Positions 38,227-49,755 of a DNA stretch of 64,000 nt are shown here, one piece after another. The notes below the pieces were generated by a model. That model did no database searches. It was not told the DNA's origin and saw only the letters and a list, made by a program, of their open reading frames with translations. This DNA is from Staphylococcus muscae (lineage in GTDB: Bacteria > Bacillota > Bacilli > Staphylococcales > Staphylococcaceae), in the NCBI RefSeq assembly GCF_003019275.1, contig NZ_CP027848.1:310001-374000 (forward strand), read 5' to 3'. Each line of letters opens with the position of its first letter. The stretch's first letter is position 1. The position numbers were made by a program, and so were the translations under genes.

Positions 38227-38838
38227 ATGTCTAAATTTGATGAACAAATTATAGTAGTTCCAAGAGATATTATATTTGATAATGAAAAGCATGCATTCAA
38301 TGGTTTTATTAGACAAGATGATGTAAAAAGTCAAGCGATCTTTGACACGTTAGGACAGTATGATGTAAAAAGACGAGGTGATATGGAAGAAGATCCGTCG
38401 TACAAACAATTGATTTCGTATTGTATCCTTGAAAACGAAGATCAAGACATACTCGTCTATCAACGTCTGTCAGGGGGCGGTGAATCACGATTGCATGGCT
38501 TAGCATCGATTGGCGTTGGCGGCCATATGAATGATGTGCCGAATCAAAAAGATGTAATGGCAATCATTGAAGAAAATACGAGTCGTGAACTGTTGGAAGA
38601 AGTTGGGCTTGCGGTGAATGAAACAGCAGGTTTACAACATGTTGGTTTTATTAATGATGATTTGAACGAAGTAGGACAAGTACATCTCGGTGTTGTTTTC
38701 AAAGTACAAGTACAAAAGTCACAAGTAGAAGTGCGAGAAACAGACACATTATCTATTCAATGGCAATCAATGGATGATATTAATGATCTATCTCAATTTG
38801 AATCATGGAGTGCGCTCATATTAGAAAAATGGAACTAG
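38227..38838 (+). CDS. Nudix-domain hydrolase
   Basis: A 203-residue protein. ATG 38227 has AAGGAG upstream; an earlier in-frame GTG lies before that RBS. A Nudix box is recognisable: GGHMND at about residue 101 and the helix TSRELLEEVGL at about 121-131, giving the REUXEEXGU core that binds metal. The N-terminal 70 residues precede the Nudix fold and are of unknown role. Substrate (nucleoside diphosphate derivative) cannot be named. The next gene starts 9 bp after the stop. Confidence 0.82.
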   Translation: MSKFDEQIIVVPRDIIFDNEKHAFNGFIRQDDVKSQAIFDTLGQYDVKRRGDMEEDPSYKQLISYCILENEDQDILVYQRLSGGGESRLHGLASIGVGGHMNDVPNQKDVMAIIEENTSRELLEEVGLAVNETAGLQHVGFINDDLNEVGQVHLGVVFKVQVQKSQVEVRETDTLSIQWQSMDDINDLSQFESWSALILEKWN

Positions 38839-38847
38839 GTGATGTGA

Positions 38848-39768
38848 ATGTCAGAACTCATACCGTTTCCGAAGTTAAAACAAAAGCTTTGCTCAGATAT
38901 TAAACAAGCAATTGCAAAAGAACAATACGACATAGCATACGATTGTTTTGTAGAATACGAACAATATTTTGAAATGACAGAAGCACTTGCGTTGATGAAA
39001 TGTCATGTATTGTGGGAAACTGAATCTTATTTAGAATTGCGTGAAGAAGCGCATATTTTGTTGGAACAAGGCTATACATCTCAAGATGAGTTGATGATAT
39101 ATTATGTCAAAAGTTTATTTGCTTTGGAACAATATCAATCGGTTGTTTCAGTAGTAGATGAGATTCTAGATAATGTGAAGGCACACCAGACACGTATGAT
39201 TCTGTTACCTTTGAAAGATCAAGCACAGCATCAATTGAACAAACGACAAGAAGATATGCAAGTACAGTTACAGCAGTTTGATCAATTATCAGAAGGGCCA
39301 CGTACAGAACTTATATTGTCTATGATTGATGATAGTGCCTATTATTTTGCTGATACGATAGCTTATTGGATTATGCAAGATGATGTATCGGCGTCGTTAC
39401 AAAGTTTAATGCTTGAATATTTACGATTTGCTCGGTACAATCAAAGCATTCAATTGGAAGTTAATGGGGAAGAAATAACAGTAGTTCCTGCACAATTGGA
39501 AGGGTTTGATGTGACACGATTTATGGAGTCGATTGTTCCAGAAGTCATTGCACAATTGGAAAATGACTACCCGTCTTTGGTACAAGAAGCACGTATTCAT
39601 CTTAATGCACATAATATTGCCATGTATCCATATGACATCACGCAACTTGCAGATGATCAGACTTGGATCCAAACTTACGTGTATTATTTTGAAGAGATGA
39701 TTGGTGTGTCACCATCATTTTCAGCGGACACTCATATTTTATCATTCATTAAATTGTTAAATACATAA
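38848..39768 (+). CDS. ysoA: YsoA-like TPR-repeat protein
   Basis: A 306-residue soluble protein made largely of helical repeats resembling TPRs in the N-terminal half (for example YDIAYDCFVEYEQYFEMTEAL and LMIYYVKSLFALEQYQSVV). The C-terminal half has a different composition with several acidic stretches. It lies directly upstream of tig as B. subtilis ysoA does, which is the main reason for the symbol. TPR folds mediate protein-protein contacts; the partner is unknown. RBS TAGGTGATG. Confidence 0.72.
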   Translation: MSELIPFPKLKQKLCSDIKQAIAKEQYDIAYDCFVEYEQYFEMTEALALMKCHVLWETESYLELREEAHILLEQGYTSQDELMIYYVKSLFALEQYQSVVSVVDEILDNVKAHQTRMILLPLKDQAQHQLNKRQEDMQVQLQQFDQLSEGPRTELILSMIDDSAYYFADTIAYWIMQDDVSASLQSLMLEYLRFARYNQSIQLEVNGEEITVVPAQLEGFDVTRFMESIVPEVIAQLENDYPSLVQEARIHLNAHNIAMYPYDITQLADDQTWIQTYVYYFEEMIGVSPSFSADTHILSFIKLLNT

Positions 39769-39777
39769 GTAAGTCCC

Positions 39778-39805
39778 TTGAAACACGACTTACCTATGTT
39801 ATAAT
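39778..39805 (+). promoter_or_regulatory. tig promoter
   Basis: TTGAAA (39778-39783), 16-bp spacer, TATAAT (39800-39805), about 50 bp upstream of tig ATG. Confidence 0.7.
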
Positions 39806-39853
39806 AAAGAAGTTGAAAAATTTTAAAAAAGGATTTCATGGAGGTTTTTATAC

Positions 39854-41161
39854 ATGACAGCAACATGGGAAAAAAAAGAAGGTAACGAAGGGTTACTAGA
39901 AGTAACTGTACCTGCTAAAAAAGTAGACGAAGCATTAAATCAAGCATTCAAAAAAGTAGTTAAAAATATTAACGTACCTGGTTTCCGTAAAGGTAAAGTA
40001 CCACGTCCGATTTTTGAACAACGTTTCGGCGTAGAAAGCTTATACCAAGATGCGCTTGATATCTTATTACAACCAGCATACAGCGATGCAATTGATGAAA
40101 CGGGTATCAACCCAGTTGCGCAACCTGAAATTGACATCAAACAATTAGAAAAAGGAAAAGACTTTATCTTTGAAGCAACTGTAACAGTTGAGCCAGAAGT
40201 AGAACTTGGTGATTACAAAGGTTTAGAAATTGAAAAACAAGATGTGACAGTAACTGATGATATGGTTGAAGATGCTGTAAAACAACGTCTTGAAGCAATG
40301 GCTGACATGGTTGTTAAAGAAGACGGTGCAGTTGAAGAAGGCGACACTGTAAACTTAGACTTCGATGGTTATGTTGACGGTGAACAATTCGAAGGTGGAC
40401 AAGCTGAAGGTTATGACTTAGAAGTTGGTTCAGGTTCATTTATTCCTGGATTTGAAGAACAATTAGTAGGTTTGAAACTTGAAGAAGAAAAAGACGTTGA
40501 AGTTACATTCCCAGAAGAATATCACGCAGCAGAGTTAGCAGGGAAAGCTGCAACATTCAAAGTGAAAATCAACGAAATCAAAGCAAAAGAAGTACCAACA
40601 TTAGACGACGAATTAGCGAGCGAATTAGACGCAGATGCTGAAAACGTTGACGCATACAAAGCGAATGTTCGTACACAATTAGAAGAAGCGAAGAAAAATG
40701 ACGCTGAAAACTTACAAAAAGAAGAAGCGGTTATCAAAGCTGCTGACAATGCAACAATTGACATTCCAGAAGCGATGATTAGACAAGAACAAGATCGCAT
40801 GATTCAAGAGTTTGCTCAAAACATGCAACAACAAGGTTTAGACTTGAAAACATACTTCGAAATTTCAGGTCAAACAGAAGAAGATATGCGTGAGCAAATG
40901 AAAGATGATGCAGAACAACGCGTTAAAACAAACTTAACATTAGATGCTATCGCAAAAGCTGAAAACATCGAAGCAAGCGATGAAGATGTTGATAATGAAT
41001 TACAAAAAATGAGCGACCAATTCGGTATCTCAGTTGAAGACATCAAAAAGACTTTAGGCAACTCTGATCTTATTAAAAATGATGTCCGAGTTAGAAAAGT
41101 AATCGACTTATTAATTTCAGAAGCAAAATTAGTAGACGCACCAGCTGATAGCGAAGCGTAA
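39854..41161 (+). CDS. tig: Trigger factor (ribosome-associated chaperone)
   Basis: A 435-residue trigger factor. The N-terminal ribosome-binding domain holds the L23-contact signature [17 protein letters not shown] (about 43-59). A FKBP-type PPIase domain (about 160-245, with [15 protein letters not shown] and [11 protein letters not shown]) is followed by the acidic helical C-domain forming the substrate cradle. It binds nascent chains at the ribosome exit. RBS TGGAGG. Monocistronic between a good promoter and terminator. Confidence 0.96.
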   Translation: MTATWEKKEGNEGLLEVTVPAKKVDEALNQAFKKVVKNINVPGFRKGKVPRPIFEQRFGVESLYQDALDILLQPAYSDAIDETGINPVAQPEIDIKQLEKGKDFIFEATVTVEPEVELGDYKGLEIEKQDVTVTDDMVEDAVKQRLEAMADMVVKEDGAVEEGDTVNLDFDGYVDGEQFEGGQAEGYDLEVGSGSFIPGFEEQLVGLKLEEEKDVEVTFPEEYHAAELAGKAATFKVKINEIKAKEVPTLDDELASELDADAENVDAYKANVRTQLEEAKKNDAENLQKEEAVIKAADNATIDIPEAMIRQEQDRMIQEFAQNMQQQGLDLKTYFEISGQTEEDMREQMKDDAEQRVKTNLTLDAIAKAENIEASDEDVDNELQKMSDQFGISVEDIKKTLGNSDLIKNDVRVRKVIDLLISEAKLVDAPADSEA

Positions 41162-41247
41162 ACTGAACACTAATCTGAATAAAGATAGGACAATGCTGGT
41201 TTGTTCACACGAACGAATCATATGATTTCAAAAATGTAACTTGCCAG

Positions 41248-41297
41248 AGCGGGATAAAGAAATCTAATCATTTTATAGATTTCTATCCCGCTTTCAT
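41248..41297 (+). terminator. tig terminator
   Basis: AGCGGGATA (41248-41256) and TATCCCGCT (41284-41292) pair perfectly and extend inward through GAAATCTA/TAGATTTC after a 2-nt bulge, ending in TTTC. The T-tract is short. Confidence 0.75.
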
Positions 41298-41330
41298 TGT
41301 TTTATGCAAAAAACTTGAAAGACAGCGTGA

Positions 41331-41359
41331 TTGCATAATAAAATGCTTTCTAGTATAGT
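41331..41359 (+). promoter_or_regulatory. clpX promoter
   Basis: TTGCAT (41331-41336), 17-bp spacer, TATAGT (41354-41359). Confidence 0.6.
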
Positions 41360-41385
41360 CGTAGAGGATAGGGGTGTAATACAAA

Positions 41386-42648
41386 ATGTTTAAATTCAAT
41401 GAAGACGAAGAAAACTTAAAATGTTCTTTCTGTGGTAAAGATCAAGACCAAGTCAAAAAGTTAGTGGCTGGTAGTGGTGTTTATATTTGTAATGAATGTA
41501 TTGAATTGTGTGCAGAGATTGTAGAAGAAGAACTCAATCATACTGAAACAGAAGAACTTACTGAGTTACCGACACCGAAAGAGATCATGGAAGAATTGAA
41601 CCACTATGTGATCGGACAAGAGAAAGCGAAAAAGTCTCTTGCGGTAGCTGTATATAATCACTATAAACGTATTAACCAATTAGGTCCTAAAGAAGATGAT
41701 GTTGAATTACAAAAAAGTAATGTCGCTTTAATCGGACCAACAGGTAGTGGTAAAACACTATTGGCACAAACACTCGCACGCACATTAAATGTACCGTTTG
41801 CGATTGCCGATGCTACAAGCTTAACAGAAGCGGGTTATGTGGGTGAAGATGTTGAAAATATATTATTACGTTTAATTCAAGCGGCTGATTTTGATATTGA
41901 TAGAGCTGAAAAAGGGATTATTTACGTTGATGAAATCGATAAAATTGCACGTAAGTCAGAAAACACGTCTATTACACGTGATGTATCTGGCGAAGGTGTC
42001 CAACAAGCATTGTTGAAGATTCTTGAAGGTACAACAGCAAGTGTACCCCCACAAGGTGGACGTAAGCATCCGAACCAAGAATTTATCCAAATTGACACAA
42101 CTAATATTTTATTTATTCTTGGTGGTGCGTTTGATGGTATTGAAGAAGTGATCAAACGTCGCCTTGGTGAAAAAGTCATTGGTTTCGCAAGCAGTGAAGC
42201 GTCTAAATATGACGAAACAAGCTTGTTAGAGCATATTCGTCCTGAAGACTTACAATCTTACGGTTTAATTCCAGAGTTCATCGGACGTGTACCGATTGTT
42301 GCGAACCTTGAAACATTAGATATTGCAGCGTTGAAAAATATTTTAACACAACCAAAAAATGCATTGGTAAAACAATATACGAAAATGCTTGAACTTGATG
42401 ATGTCGCTTTAGAATTTACAGAAGAGGCATTATCAGCGATTAGTGAAAAGGCAATTGAACGTAAAACAGGTGCACGTGGATTACGCTCAATTATTGAAGA
42501 AGCACTGATCGACATTATGTTTGATATTCCTTCAACTGAAAATGTCACAAAAGTAGTGATTACAAAAGATACGATTGTGAATGAAACAGCACCGGAACTT
42601 TATGACAGTGAAGGTCAATTGTTAAACGATAGTAAAACATCTGCATAA
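41386..42648 (+). CDS. clpX: ClpXP protease ATPase subunit ClpX
   Basis: A 420-residue AAA+ unfoldase. The N-terminal zinc domain has C13, C16, C35, C38. Walker A GPTGSGKT spans 117-124; Walker B ends in DEID at 182-185. The [11 protein letters not shown] segment supplies the IGF loop that docks ClpP; PEFIGRVP and KTGARGLRS are sensor regions. It unfolds proteins for degradation by ClpP. RBS is a G-rich AGGGGTG with long spacing. Terminator follows. Confidence 0.97.
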   Translation: MFKFNEDEENLKCSFCGKDQDQVKKLVAGSGVYICNECIELCAEIVEEELNHTETEELTELPTPKEIMEELNHYVIGQEKAKKSLAVAVYNHYKRINQLGPKEDDVELQKSNVALIGPTGSGKTLLAQTLARTLNVPFAIADATSLTEAGYVGEDVENILLRLIQAADFDIDRAEKGIIYVDEIDKIARKSENTSITRDVSGEGVQQALLKILEGTTASVPPQGGRKHPNQEFIQIDTTNILFILGGAFDGIEEVIKRRLGEKVIGFASSEASKYDETSLLEHIRPEDLQSYGLIPEFIGRVPIVANLETLDIAALKNILTQPKNALVKQYTKMLELDDVALEFTEEALSAISEKAIERKTGARGLRSIIEEALIDIMFDIPSTENVTKVVITKDTIVNETAPELYDSEGQLLNDSKTSA

Positions 42649-42654
42649 TTGATG

Positions 42655-42696
42655 AAAAGCTTAAGATGATGTGTCTGCATGTCTTAAGCTTTTTTG
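42655..42696 (+). terminator. clpX terminator
   Basis: Perfect 12-bp stem AAAAGCTTAAGA (42655-42666) with TCTTAAGCTTTT (42682-42693) and a T-run. Confidence 0.88.
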
Positions 42697-42763
42697 CTGT
42701 TCAAGTATAATAATGAGCGATAAAATGAATCTATAATATATAAGCGGTATAAGGAGAGAAACC

Positions 42764-43369
42764 ATGAAGATTAATCCAAATCATGTTGAGCTCATCATCA
42801 GTGCGGTGAAAAAAGAGCAATACCCAGAGATGGGTTTACCAGAGGTAGCATTGAGTGGGCGCTCAAATGTAGGGAAGTCAACATTTATTAATAGTATGAT
42901 CGGTCGTAAAAATATGGCGCGTACTTCACAACAACCGGGTAAAACGCAAACACTTAATTTTTACAATATTGACGAACAGTTGATTTTTGTTGATGTACCT
43001 GGATATGGTTATGCAAAAGTAAGCAAGAAACAACGTGAAGCATTCGGTAAAATGATTGAGATGTATTTAACAACAAGAGAAGAATTAAAGCTAGTTATTC
43101 AGCTCGTAGATTTGAGACATCCACCAACAGAAGATGATATTTTGATGTATGACTACCTGAAGCACTTTGATATACCAACACTAATCGTCGCAACAAAAGA
43201 AGATAAAGTGCCGAAAGGAAAGATACAAAAACACATCAAACGCATCAAACAAGATTTAGACTTAGACACCAATGATAAAATCATCAGTTATTCATCGCTG
43301 TCAAAAAGTAAACAACCGGAGATTTGGGCAAGTATTGATGCCTATATTACAGATGAAAGTATGGAATAA
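42764..43369 (+). CDS. engB: Ribosome biogenesis GTPase EngB/YsxC
   Basis: A 201-residue single-domain GTPase. G1 GRSNVGKST is at residues 32-40, G3 DVPGYGYAK near 76, G4 is ATKEDK near 145 and G5 YSSL near 178. Full family length. It assists assembly of the 50S subunit and is essential in S. aureus and B. subtilis. RBS AAGGAGAG. The clpX-engB-hemA order matches Bacillus, except that the lonB-lonA genes found between clpX and ysxC there are absent. Confidence 0.95.
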   Translation: MKINPNHVELIISAVKKEQYPEMGLPEVALSGRSNVGKSTFINSMIGRKNMARTSQQPGKTQTLNFYNIDEQLIFVDVPGYGYAKVSKKQREAFGKMIEMYLTTREELKLVIQLVDLRHPPTEDDILMYDYLKHFDIPTLIVATKEDKVPKGKIQKHIKRIKQDLDLDTNDKIISYSSLSKSKQPEIWASIDAYITDESME

Positions 43370-43433
43370 ACGGACATTTGAATAAATCGTGGACAATAAG
43401 AATGGTTCTCAATGGAATCCTATTGAATCTAAA

Positions 43434-43460
43434 TTGAAAGCGGTCTATCTATGTTATAAT
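43434..43460 (+). promoter_or_regulatory. hemAXCDBL promoter
   Basis: A perfect -10 TATAAT at 43455-43460 and TTGAAA at 43434-43439. The spacer is only 15 bp, so the true -35 could differ. Confidence 0.55.
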
Positions 43461-43468
43461 GATTTTAT
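43454..43468 (+). promoter_or_regulatory. PerR-box-like operator at hemA
   Basis: TTATAATGATTTTAT matches 13 of 15 positions of the PerR consensus TTATAATNATTATAA and covers the -10. In B. subtilis PerR represses hemAXCDBL and peroxide derepresses it; conservation here is inferred from the match. Confidence 0.55.
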
Positions 43469-43492
43469 TGTAGTTTATGGGGGGACATGTTC

Positions 43493-44836
43493 ATGTATTT
43501 TATTGCAGTGAGTGTCAATCATCGTACAGCAGATGTGACATTACGTGAAAAACTCACATTTCAAGATAAAGATATGATTCGTGTGCATGAAGCATTGTTT
43601 GAAACAAAATCAATTTTGGAAAATGTCATTCTATCAACGTGTAACCGAACAGAGGTCTATGCAGTGGTAGATCAAATTCATACGGGTCGATATTATATTC
43701 AACGTTTTTTAGCAAGACAATTTAACTTCGAAGTGGATGATATCAAAGCGATATCAGAAGTGAAGTTAGGGGACGATGCAATTGAACATTTATTCAGAGT
43801 GACTTCTGGATTGGATTCAATTGTCTTAGGTGAAACACAGATATTAGGACAAATGCGTGATGCATTCTTAACGGCGCAAGCGGCACAGACAACTGGCACG
43901 ATATTTAACGAATTGTTTAAGCAAGCTGTTACATTCAGTAAAAAAGCACACCATGAAACAGATATTGCAGATAATGCGATTAGTGTATCTTATGCAGCAG
44001 TAGAACTCGCGAAAAAAATGTTCGGTAAGTTGAATAGAAAGCGTGCGCTAGTCATCGGTGCAGGAGAAATGGGTGAACTATCTGTATTAAACTTAAAAGG
44101 TGCGAATGTTTCTGACATAACGGTTATTAATCGCACATTCTCACGTGCACAGGCATTAGCGGAGAAACACCATGTACATGCAGCACCGATGTCTGATTTA
44201 GCTCAATTGTTGACGACAGCTGATATCGTCATCAGTTCAACAAGTGCAGAAAATTATGTCATTACAAAAGACATGTTAGAAATGCGACATGCTGTAACGA
44301 AAAAAACATCACAAATTGTATTAGTGGATATTGCTGTGCCGAGAGATATTGAGCCATTTGAGTCAAATGATATGGAAGTCTTTATTTATGATGTCGATGA
44401 CTTAAAAGGTCTTGTAGATGCGAATATTCGTGAACGTCGTTTGGCTGCTGAAGCAATTGCAGAACGTATCCCTAGTGAAATTGATAAGCATAACGAGTGG
44501 GTACGCATGCTTGGTGTTGTTCCAGTGATTCGTGCATTAAGAGAGCAAGCGATGGGTATTCAGCAAGAAACAATGGCAAGCATTGATAGAAAGTTACCAC
44601 ATTTGTCAGAACGTGATCGTAAAGTGGTGTCGAAACATACGAAAAGTATAATCAATCAAATGCTTAAGCAGCCGATTAAACAAGCGAAAGAAATTAGTGA
44701 TGACCGCAATGCAGCGGCAAAATTACAGTTATTCCAAGAGATTTTCGATATCGAAGTCGATACGAACTATCAACAAGAAGCAGTTGAAAAGAAAAAACGT
44801 ATTTTGAAGCAACGTTTATTAGGATTTGAATCTTAA
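43493..44836 (+). CDS. hemA: Glutamyl-tRNA reductase
   Basis: A 447-residue enzyme reducing Glu-tRNA to glutamate-1-semialdehyde, the first committed haem step. ATG 43493 is preferred over ATG 43487 because GGGGGG (43479-43484) is 8 nt away, and the protein begins [15 protein letters not shown]. Catalytic C50 lies in [10 protein letters not shown]. The NADPH fold [12 protein letters not shown] starts near 181. A long C-terminal dimerisation helix follows. First gene of hemAXCDBL; a PerR-like box overlaps the promoter. Confidence 0.95.
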   Translation: MYFIAVSVNHRTADVTLREKLTFQDKDMIRVHEALFETKSILENVILSTCNRTEVYAVVDQIHTGRYYIQRFLARQFNFEVDDIKAISEVKLGDDAIEHLFRVTSGLDSIVLGETQILGQMRDAFLTAQAAQTTGTIFNELFKQAVTFSKKAHHETDIADNAISVSYAAVELAKKMFGKLNRKRALVIGAGEMGELSVLNLKGANVSDITVINRTFSRAQALAEKHHVHAAPMSDLAQLLTTADIVISSTSAENYVITKDMLEMRHAVTKKTSQIVLVDIAVPRDIEPFESNDMEVFIYDVDDLKGLVDANIRERRLAAEAIAERIPSEIDKHNEWVRMLGVVPVIRALREQAMGIQQETMASIDRKLPHLSERDRKVVSKHTKSIINQMLKQPIKQAKEISDDRNAAAKLQLFQEIFDIEVDTNYQQEAVEKKKRILKQRLLGFES

Positions 44837-44851
44837 AGATAGGTGATGCCT

Positions 44852-45688
44852 ATGGTAGAAACGTTTTTTGTAAGATTTCATGAGGCGGTTGTTTTGTTTT
44901 ATTTCCTATGTGTTATCTGTTTGACACTCGATCTATTTCAAAAAAATTATCGCCTTCAAAATATTGGTTTCTATTTGTTAGGGATTGTTTGGGTATGTCA
45001 AACAATCTCTTTAACTATGTATATTCTTTGGCGTGGGCAATTGCCTTTGACGTCAATCGTTGAAAGTTTTTATGTGTTAACTTGGCTTATTTTAACATTT
45101 ACATTTATTTGTGCTGTTTTCCGACAATTTGATGTTGTCATTGTACTGTTGAATATGCTTGGTTTTATCTTTATGGTTGTTCATACCTTTCATCCGTATC
45201 AGTTCAGTCATCAAGGTGCGAGATTAAAGGTCATCAACGAATTACTGACCGTTCATATTTCATTTGCATTGATTAGTTATGTACTCTTTGCGATTGCTTT
45301 TGTGAATGCTATTCTATATTTGATTCAATATCAAAACTTACGATTGAAGCGGTTCAATCAAAATTATTTCAGAATCGGAAGTGTATCCACACTCGAAAAA
45401 ACCGTTTTTTATTTTACACTTATTGGTGTCATTACGTTATTCGTTAGTCTTCTCTGTGGTGTGCAATGGGGCTTATTTTCAGTTGGTTCTCATATTTTTG
45501 TTGATTTGAAAGTGATATCGTCATTTTTTATCTTCTTGAGTTATGTTGCATACATCGCAATGAGAATGACACAGAGGTTCAAGCAGCAGTTTTTAATTTA
45601 TGTTAATATTATCTTGTTTCTATGTTGTATGATTAATTTAATTGTAGTCACACAACTCTCTTCATTCCATCAGTGGACGGGAGTATAA
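44852..45688 (+). CDS. hemX: HemX, CcsA-like membrane protein of the haem operon
   Basis: A 278-residue integral membrane protein with about eight hydrophobic segments and no catalytic motif. ATG 44852 follows AGGTGA; GTG 44843 is an alternative. It resembles the cytochrome c assembly/CcsA fold. In B. subtilis and S. aureus HemX lowers the cellular level of HemA, so it probably tunes the first step of the pathway. It lies between hemA and hemC as expected. Confidence 0.9.
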   Translation: MVETFFVRFHEAVVLFYFLCVICLTLDLFQKNYRLQNIGFYLLGIVWVCQTISLTMYILWRGQLPLTSIVESFYVLTWLILTFTFICAVFRQFDVVIVLLNMLGFIFMVVHTFHPYQFSHQGARLKVINELLTVHISFALISYVLFAIAFVNAILYLIQYQNLRLKRFNQNYFRIGSVSTLEKTVFYFTLIGVITLFVSLLCGVQWGLFSVGSHIFVDLKVISSFFIFLSYVAYIAMRMTQRFKQQFLIYVNIILFLCCMINLIVVTQLSSFHQWTGV

Positions 45689-45713
45689 TACAATGCCAAT
45701 GGAGGTTCGTAGT

Positions 45714-46640
45714 ATGCGAAAACTTATAGTGGGATCGAGAAGAAGTCAACTTGCTTTGACGCAAAGCGGTCAATTCATTGAACGTCTTAAAGCAGTTCAA
45801 CCCGACTTAGAGATTGAGATTAAAGAAATTGTGACGAAAGGTGATCAAATTGTTGACCGACAACTGTCAAAGGTGGGCGGTAAAGGACTTTTTGTTAAAG
45901 AAATTCAAAATGAACTCTTTAGCAAAGACATAGACATGGCAATCCACTCATTGAAAGATGTCCCGAGTGAATTGCCTGATGGCCTAACACTTGGCTGTAT
46001 CCCAGATCGTGAGAATCCATATGATGCTTATATTGCTAAAAATCATGTAGCATTGGAAGACTTGCCAGATGGTAGCATCGTCGGAACAAGTTCTCTAAGA
46101 CGTGGTGCACAGATATTAGCAAAATTTCCAAATTTAGAGATTAAATGGATTCGTGGCAATATTGATACACGTCTCAAAAAGTTAAAAGAAGAAGACTATG
46201 ATGCGATTATTTTAGCGGCAGCAGGGCTAAAACGTATGGGATGGTCAGATGATATTGTGACACAATACTTTGATGATGATCTGTTAATACCAGCAATTGG
46301 ACAAGGTGCATTAGGTATTGAATGTCGTTCAGATGACACAGAATTATTAGCACTCTTAGCAAAAGTACATAATTCAGAAGTGGCAGACTGTGTAACAGCA
46401 GAACGTACATTTTTGAAAGAAATGGATGGAAGTTGTCAAGTACCGATTGGTGGGCATGCTGTCATTGCAGATGATCAGCAAATCCACTTCACAGGGTTAA
46501 TTATGTCTCCAGATGGCAAGCAACGCTTCCAACATACTGCAACAGGAACAGATCCAGTGGAAGTAGGCCAACGTGTGAGTCAAGAACTGAAAGCACAAGG
46601 CGCATATGATATTATTGAAGCATTAAATGAAACACACTAA
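45714..46640 (+). CDS. hemC: Porphobilinogen deaminase (hydroxymethylbilane synthase)
   Basis: A 308-residue HemC beginning [21 protein letters not shown] 45714 follows TGGAGG; longer in-frame starts lack an RBS. The dipyrromethane cofactor is carried by C241 in [11 protein letters not shown]; arginine-rich substrate contacts appear in [10 protein letters not shown] and [10 protein letters not shown]. It polymerises four porphobilinogens. hemD begins 15 bp after its stop. Confidence 0.96.
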   Translation: MRKLIVGSRRSQLALTQSGQFIERLKAVQPDLEIEIKEIVTKGDQIVDRQLSKVGGKGLFVKEIQNELFSKDIDMAIHSLKDVPSELPDGLTLGCIPDRENPYDAYIAKNHVALEDLPDGSIVGTSSLRRGAQILAKFPNLEIKWIRGNIDTRLKKLKEEDYDAIILAAAGLKRMGWSDDIVTQYFDDDLLIPAIGQGALGIECRSDDTELLALLAKVHNSEVADCVTAERTFLKEMDGSCQVPIGGHAVIADDQQIHFTGLIMSPDGKQRFQHTATGTDPVEVGQRVSQELKAQGAYDIIEALNETH

Positions 46641-46655
46641 GTAGAGGTGTTCATA

Positions 46656-47330
46656 ATGAAACCAACTGTAATCATGACGCAGACACATCCATATCATGAT
46701 GATCGTATTAACGTGTGTCATTTGCCACTCATCACAACAGTTGCTTGTTCTTTTGATCAACGTCTTCTTGACGAAACATATGATTGGCTGATTTTTTCGT
46801 CAAAAAATGCGGTGAAATACTTCATGAAATATCTTCCAAAAACGCGTGTAAGGAAGATTGCGGTGATTGGTGAAAAAACAAAAGCGTATTGTGAGACGAA
46901 AGGTATTCACGTTGACTTTGTGCCAAATGACTTCTCGCAAGAAGGATTTCTTGCACAGTTTTGTGCGAGTGAACATGATAAGATATTGTTGCCATCGAGT
47001 GCACGTGCGAGACCGTTGCTTGCAGACACACTTCATCAGCGTTATGGTAAAGTGACGAAGATTGATTTGTATGATATCGAGGTCAATGATACACAAGTAA
47101 CGGCGGCTTATGAAATGTTGACGAGTCAGAAAGTCAACGCCATCACTTTCGCTAGTTCGTCAGCGGTTAATGCATTATTTGAACGCTTTCCAAACATAGC
47201 GTTCGACCATTGGGTTGTGATTGGTGCACAAACGCAACAAACATTATCCCGATATGGATATTTTGGAGAGATGGCTGAGTTACAAACACTTGAAGCCATG
47301 ATTGATAAAATTTTAGAAATGGGGTTCTAA
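46656..47330 (+). CDS. hemD: Uroporphyrinogen-III synthase
   Basis: A 224-residue HemD. ATG 46656 follows AGAGGTG. The family is poorly conserved in sequence; recognisable parts are WLIFSSKNAVKYF near 47, VIGEKTKAYCE near 70 and the C-terminal ITFASSSAVNALFE region. Position between hemC and hemB and full length make the call secure. It closes and rearranges hydroxymethylbilane to uroporphyrinogen III. Three bases to hemB. Confidence 0.93.
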   Translation: MKPTVIMTQTHPYHDDRINVCHLPLITTVACSFDQRLLDETYDWLIFSSKNAVKYFMKYLPKTRVRKIAVIGEKTKAYCETKGIHVDFVPNDFSQEGFLAQFCASEHDKILLPSSARARPLLADTLHQRYGKVTKIDLYDIEVNDTQVTAAYEMLTSQKVNAITFASSSAVNALFERFPNIAFDHWVVIGAQTQQTLSRYGYFGEMAELQTLEAMIDKILEMGF

Positions 47331-47333
47331 AGA

Positions 47334-48308
47334 ATGAATTTTGATAGACATAGACGATTACGTGCATCTCATACAATCAGAGATATGGTGCGTGAAACAC
47401 ATATAAGAAAAGAAGATTTGATTTATCCTATTTTTGTCGTGGAACGTGATGATGTAAAAGAAGAGATTAAGTCACTACCGGGCATTTATCAAATCAGCTT
47501 GAACTTATTACATGAAGAAATCAAAGCAGCGTATGATCTAGGTATTCGTGCCATGATGTTTTTCGGAATCCCGAATGAAAAAGATGCATGTGGAACAGGC
47601 GCATTTATCGATGATGGTGTGATTCAACGTGCAACAAAAATTGCGAAGTCGTTATATCACGATTTGTTGATTTTAGCAGACACATGTCTTTGCGAGTATA
47701 CGGATCATGGCCATTGCGGTGTCATCGATGACCATACGCATGATGTTGATAACGATGAAACACTTCCATTGCTAGTGAAAACGGCTGTATCACAAGCAAA
47801 AGCCGGTGCAGATATTATCGCACCTAGTAACATGATGGATGGTTTTGTTGCAGCAATTCGTCAAGGTTTAGACGAAGCGGGCTTCTATAATATCCCAATT
47901 ATGAGTTATGGTATTAAATATGCATCAAGCTTTTACGGTCCCTTCCGTGATGCAGCAGAATCAACACCATCATTCGGTGATCGTAAAACATATCAAATGG
48001 ACCCAGCTAATCGTCTAGAAGCAATGCGTGAACTCGAGAGTGACTTGGTAGAAGGCGCTGATATGATGATTGTGAAGCCTGCATTGAGCTACCTAGATAT
48101 CATTCGTGATGTGCGCAATAACAGTAATATTCCAATTGTGGCATATAATGTGAGCGGTGAATATAGTATGACAAAAGCAGCGGCACAAAATGGTTGGATT
48201 GATGAAGAGCGTATAGTCATGGAACAAATGATTTCAATGAAGCGTGCGGGTGCCGATATGATTATCACATATTTTGCGAAAGATATTTGTCGTTATTTAG
48301 ATAAATAA
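47334..48308 (+). CDS. hemB: Delta-aminolevulinic acid dehydratase (porphobilinogen synthase)
   Basis: A 324-residue HemB. The zinc-site cysteines are in [16 protein letters not shown] (about 118-133), indicating a Zn-dependent enzyme. Two active-site lysines are K195 in [14 protein letters not shown] and K248 in [11 protein letters not shown]. It condenses two 5-aminolevulinates to porphobilinogen. RBS is weak (ATGGGG) and lies in the end of hemD, so coupling is likely. Confidence 0.96.
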   Translation: MNFDRHRRLRASHTIRDMVRETHIRKEDLIYPIFVVERDDVKEEIKSLPGIYQISLNLLHEEIKAAYDLGIRAMMFFGIPNEKDACGTGAFIDDGVIQRATKIAKSLYHDLLILADTCLCEYTDHGHCGVIDDHTHDVDNDETLPLLVKTAVSQAKAGADIIAPSNMMDGFVAAIRQGLDEAGFYNIPIMSYGIKYASSFYGPFRDAAESTPSFGDRKTYQMDPANRLEAMRELESDLVEGADMMIVKPALSYLDIIRDVRNNSNIPIVAYNVSGEYSMTKAAAQNGWIDEERIVMEQMISMKRAGADMIITYFAKDICRYLDK

Positions 48309-48330
48309 ATTGCCTTAGGAGGAGATTGAA

Positions 48331-49620
48331 TTGCGTTACAACAAATCGATAAAAGCATTTGAAAAAGCAGAACAATTGATGCCAGGTGGTGTGAATAGTC
48401 CTGTACGTGCATTTAAAGCTGTTGATACGCCTGCCATTTTTATGGAAAGCGGAAAGGGTAGTCGCATTTATGATATTGATGGCAATGAATATATTGACTA
48501 TGTATTAAGTTGGGGACCGCTTATTCTTGGGCATCGCAATGAACGTGTCATCAGTGAATTGCATAGCGTATTAGAACGTGGTACAAGCTTTGGTGCTTCA
48601 ACACTTGAAGAGAATCGATTGGCAGAGCTTGTCATTGAACGTGTCCCTTCTATTGAGAAAGTCAGAATGGTGTCATCAGGTACAGAAGCAACGTTGGATA
48701 CGCTACGTTTAGCGCGAGGATACACTGGAAAAAATAAAATCATCAAGTTTGAAGGGAACTATCATGGCCATAGTGATTCATTGTTAATCAAAGCCGGTTC
48801 AGGTGTGGCAACACTTGGTTTACCAGATTCACCGGGTGTTCCAGAAGGTATTGCTAAAAATACAATTACTGTGCCTTATAATAATTTAGAAGCGGTTAAG
48901 TTAGCATTTGAACAATTTGGTGCTGATATTGCTGCAATCATTGTTGAACCCGTTTCAGGAAACATGGGCGTTGTGCCACCAATCAACAATTTCTTACAAG
49001 GGCTCAGAGACATTACTAAAGAATATGATGCATTGCTTATTTTCGATGAAGTGATGACAGGTTTCCGTGTCGGATATAACTGTGCACAAGGTTACTTCGA
49101 CGTAACACCGGACTTAACATGTCTTGGTAAAGTCATCGGTGGTGGTTTACCAGTCGGTGCATTTGGTGGTCGAAAAGAAATCATGGATCGTATTGCACCA
49201 AGCGGTGATGTTTATCAAGCGGGAACATTATCTGGAAATCCACTCGCAATGACAAGTGGTTATTGGACATTGAGTCAATTAACACCAGAAAGTTACACGT
49301 ATTTCAATGAGTTGGGAGATATGTTAGAAGTGGGCCTAAAAGAAGTCTTCGCAAAACATAATGTGCCATTGACAGTGAATCGTGCAGGTTCAATGATTGG
49401 TTTCTTTATTAATGAAGGCCCTGTTACGAACTTTGAAGAGGCAAATCAATCTGACTTGAAGTTATTCGGTGAAATGTATCGTGAATTAACAGAACAAGGT
49501 GTGTTTTTACCACCATCTCAATTCGAAGGGATGTTCTTGTCAACATCGCATACGAAAGAAGATATCGAGAAAACAATTGCGGCATTTGACGTTGCATTAA
49601 GTAAAGTATCCCCAAAATAA
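48331..49620 (+). CDS. hemL: Glutamate-1-semialdehyde 2,1-aminomutase
   Basis: A 429-residue PLP enzyme with a TTG start after TAGGAGGAG. The PLP lysine is K267 in [11 protein letters not shown]; other signatures are [27 protein letters not shown] and [10 protein letters not shown]. It makes 5-aminolevulinate from the HemA product. Last gene of hemAXCDBL; a terminator follows. The start codon choice is supported by RBS and by the N-terminal match MRYNKS. Confidence 0.96.
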   Translation: MRYNKSIKAFEKAEQLMPGGVNSPVRAFKAVDTPAIFMESGKGSRIYDIDGNEYIDYVLSWGPLILGHRNERVISELHSVLERGTSFGASTLEENRLAELVIERVPSIEKVRMVSSGTEATLDTLRLARGYTGKNKIIKFEGNYHGHSDSLLIKAGSGVATLGLPDSPGVPEGIAKNTITVPYNNLEAVKLAFEQFGADIAAIIVEPVSGNMGVVPPINNFLQGLRDITKEYDALLIFDEVMTGFRVGYNCAQGYFDVTPDLTCLGKVIGGGLPVGAFGGRKEIMDRIAPSGDVYQAGTLSGNPLAMTSGYWTLSQLTPESYTYFNELGDMLEVGLKEVFAKHNVPLTVNRAGSMIGFFINEGPVTNFEEANQSDLKLFGEMYRELTEQGVFLPPSQFEGMFLSTSHTKEDIEKTIAAFDVALSKVSPK

Positions 49621-49629
49621 ATAGTAATC

Positions 49630-49664
49630 GCCATGTCAGTTTGAAAGATTGACATGGCTTTTTT
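49630..49664 (+). terminator. hem operon terminator
   Basis: GCCATGTCA (49630-49638) pairs perfectly with TGACATGGC (49650-49658), followed by TTTTTT. Confidence 0.9.
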
Positions 49665-49755
49665 ATAGATGAGAGATGAATATTTTTTTAATTACGTATT
49701 TTTGTTAAGATGAAATCATATACATACGCATTGGTAGTTAAGGGAGATGGCACAG

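Noticed and set aside
46800-47096. Antisense ORFs of 60-147 codons inside hem, valS, thrS and other genes
   Set aside because: They are complements of well-conserved coding regions, lack RBS, and have no domain-like features.
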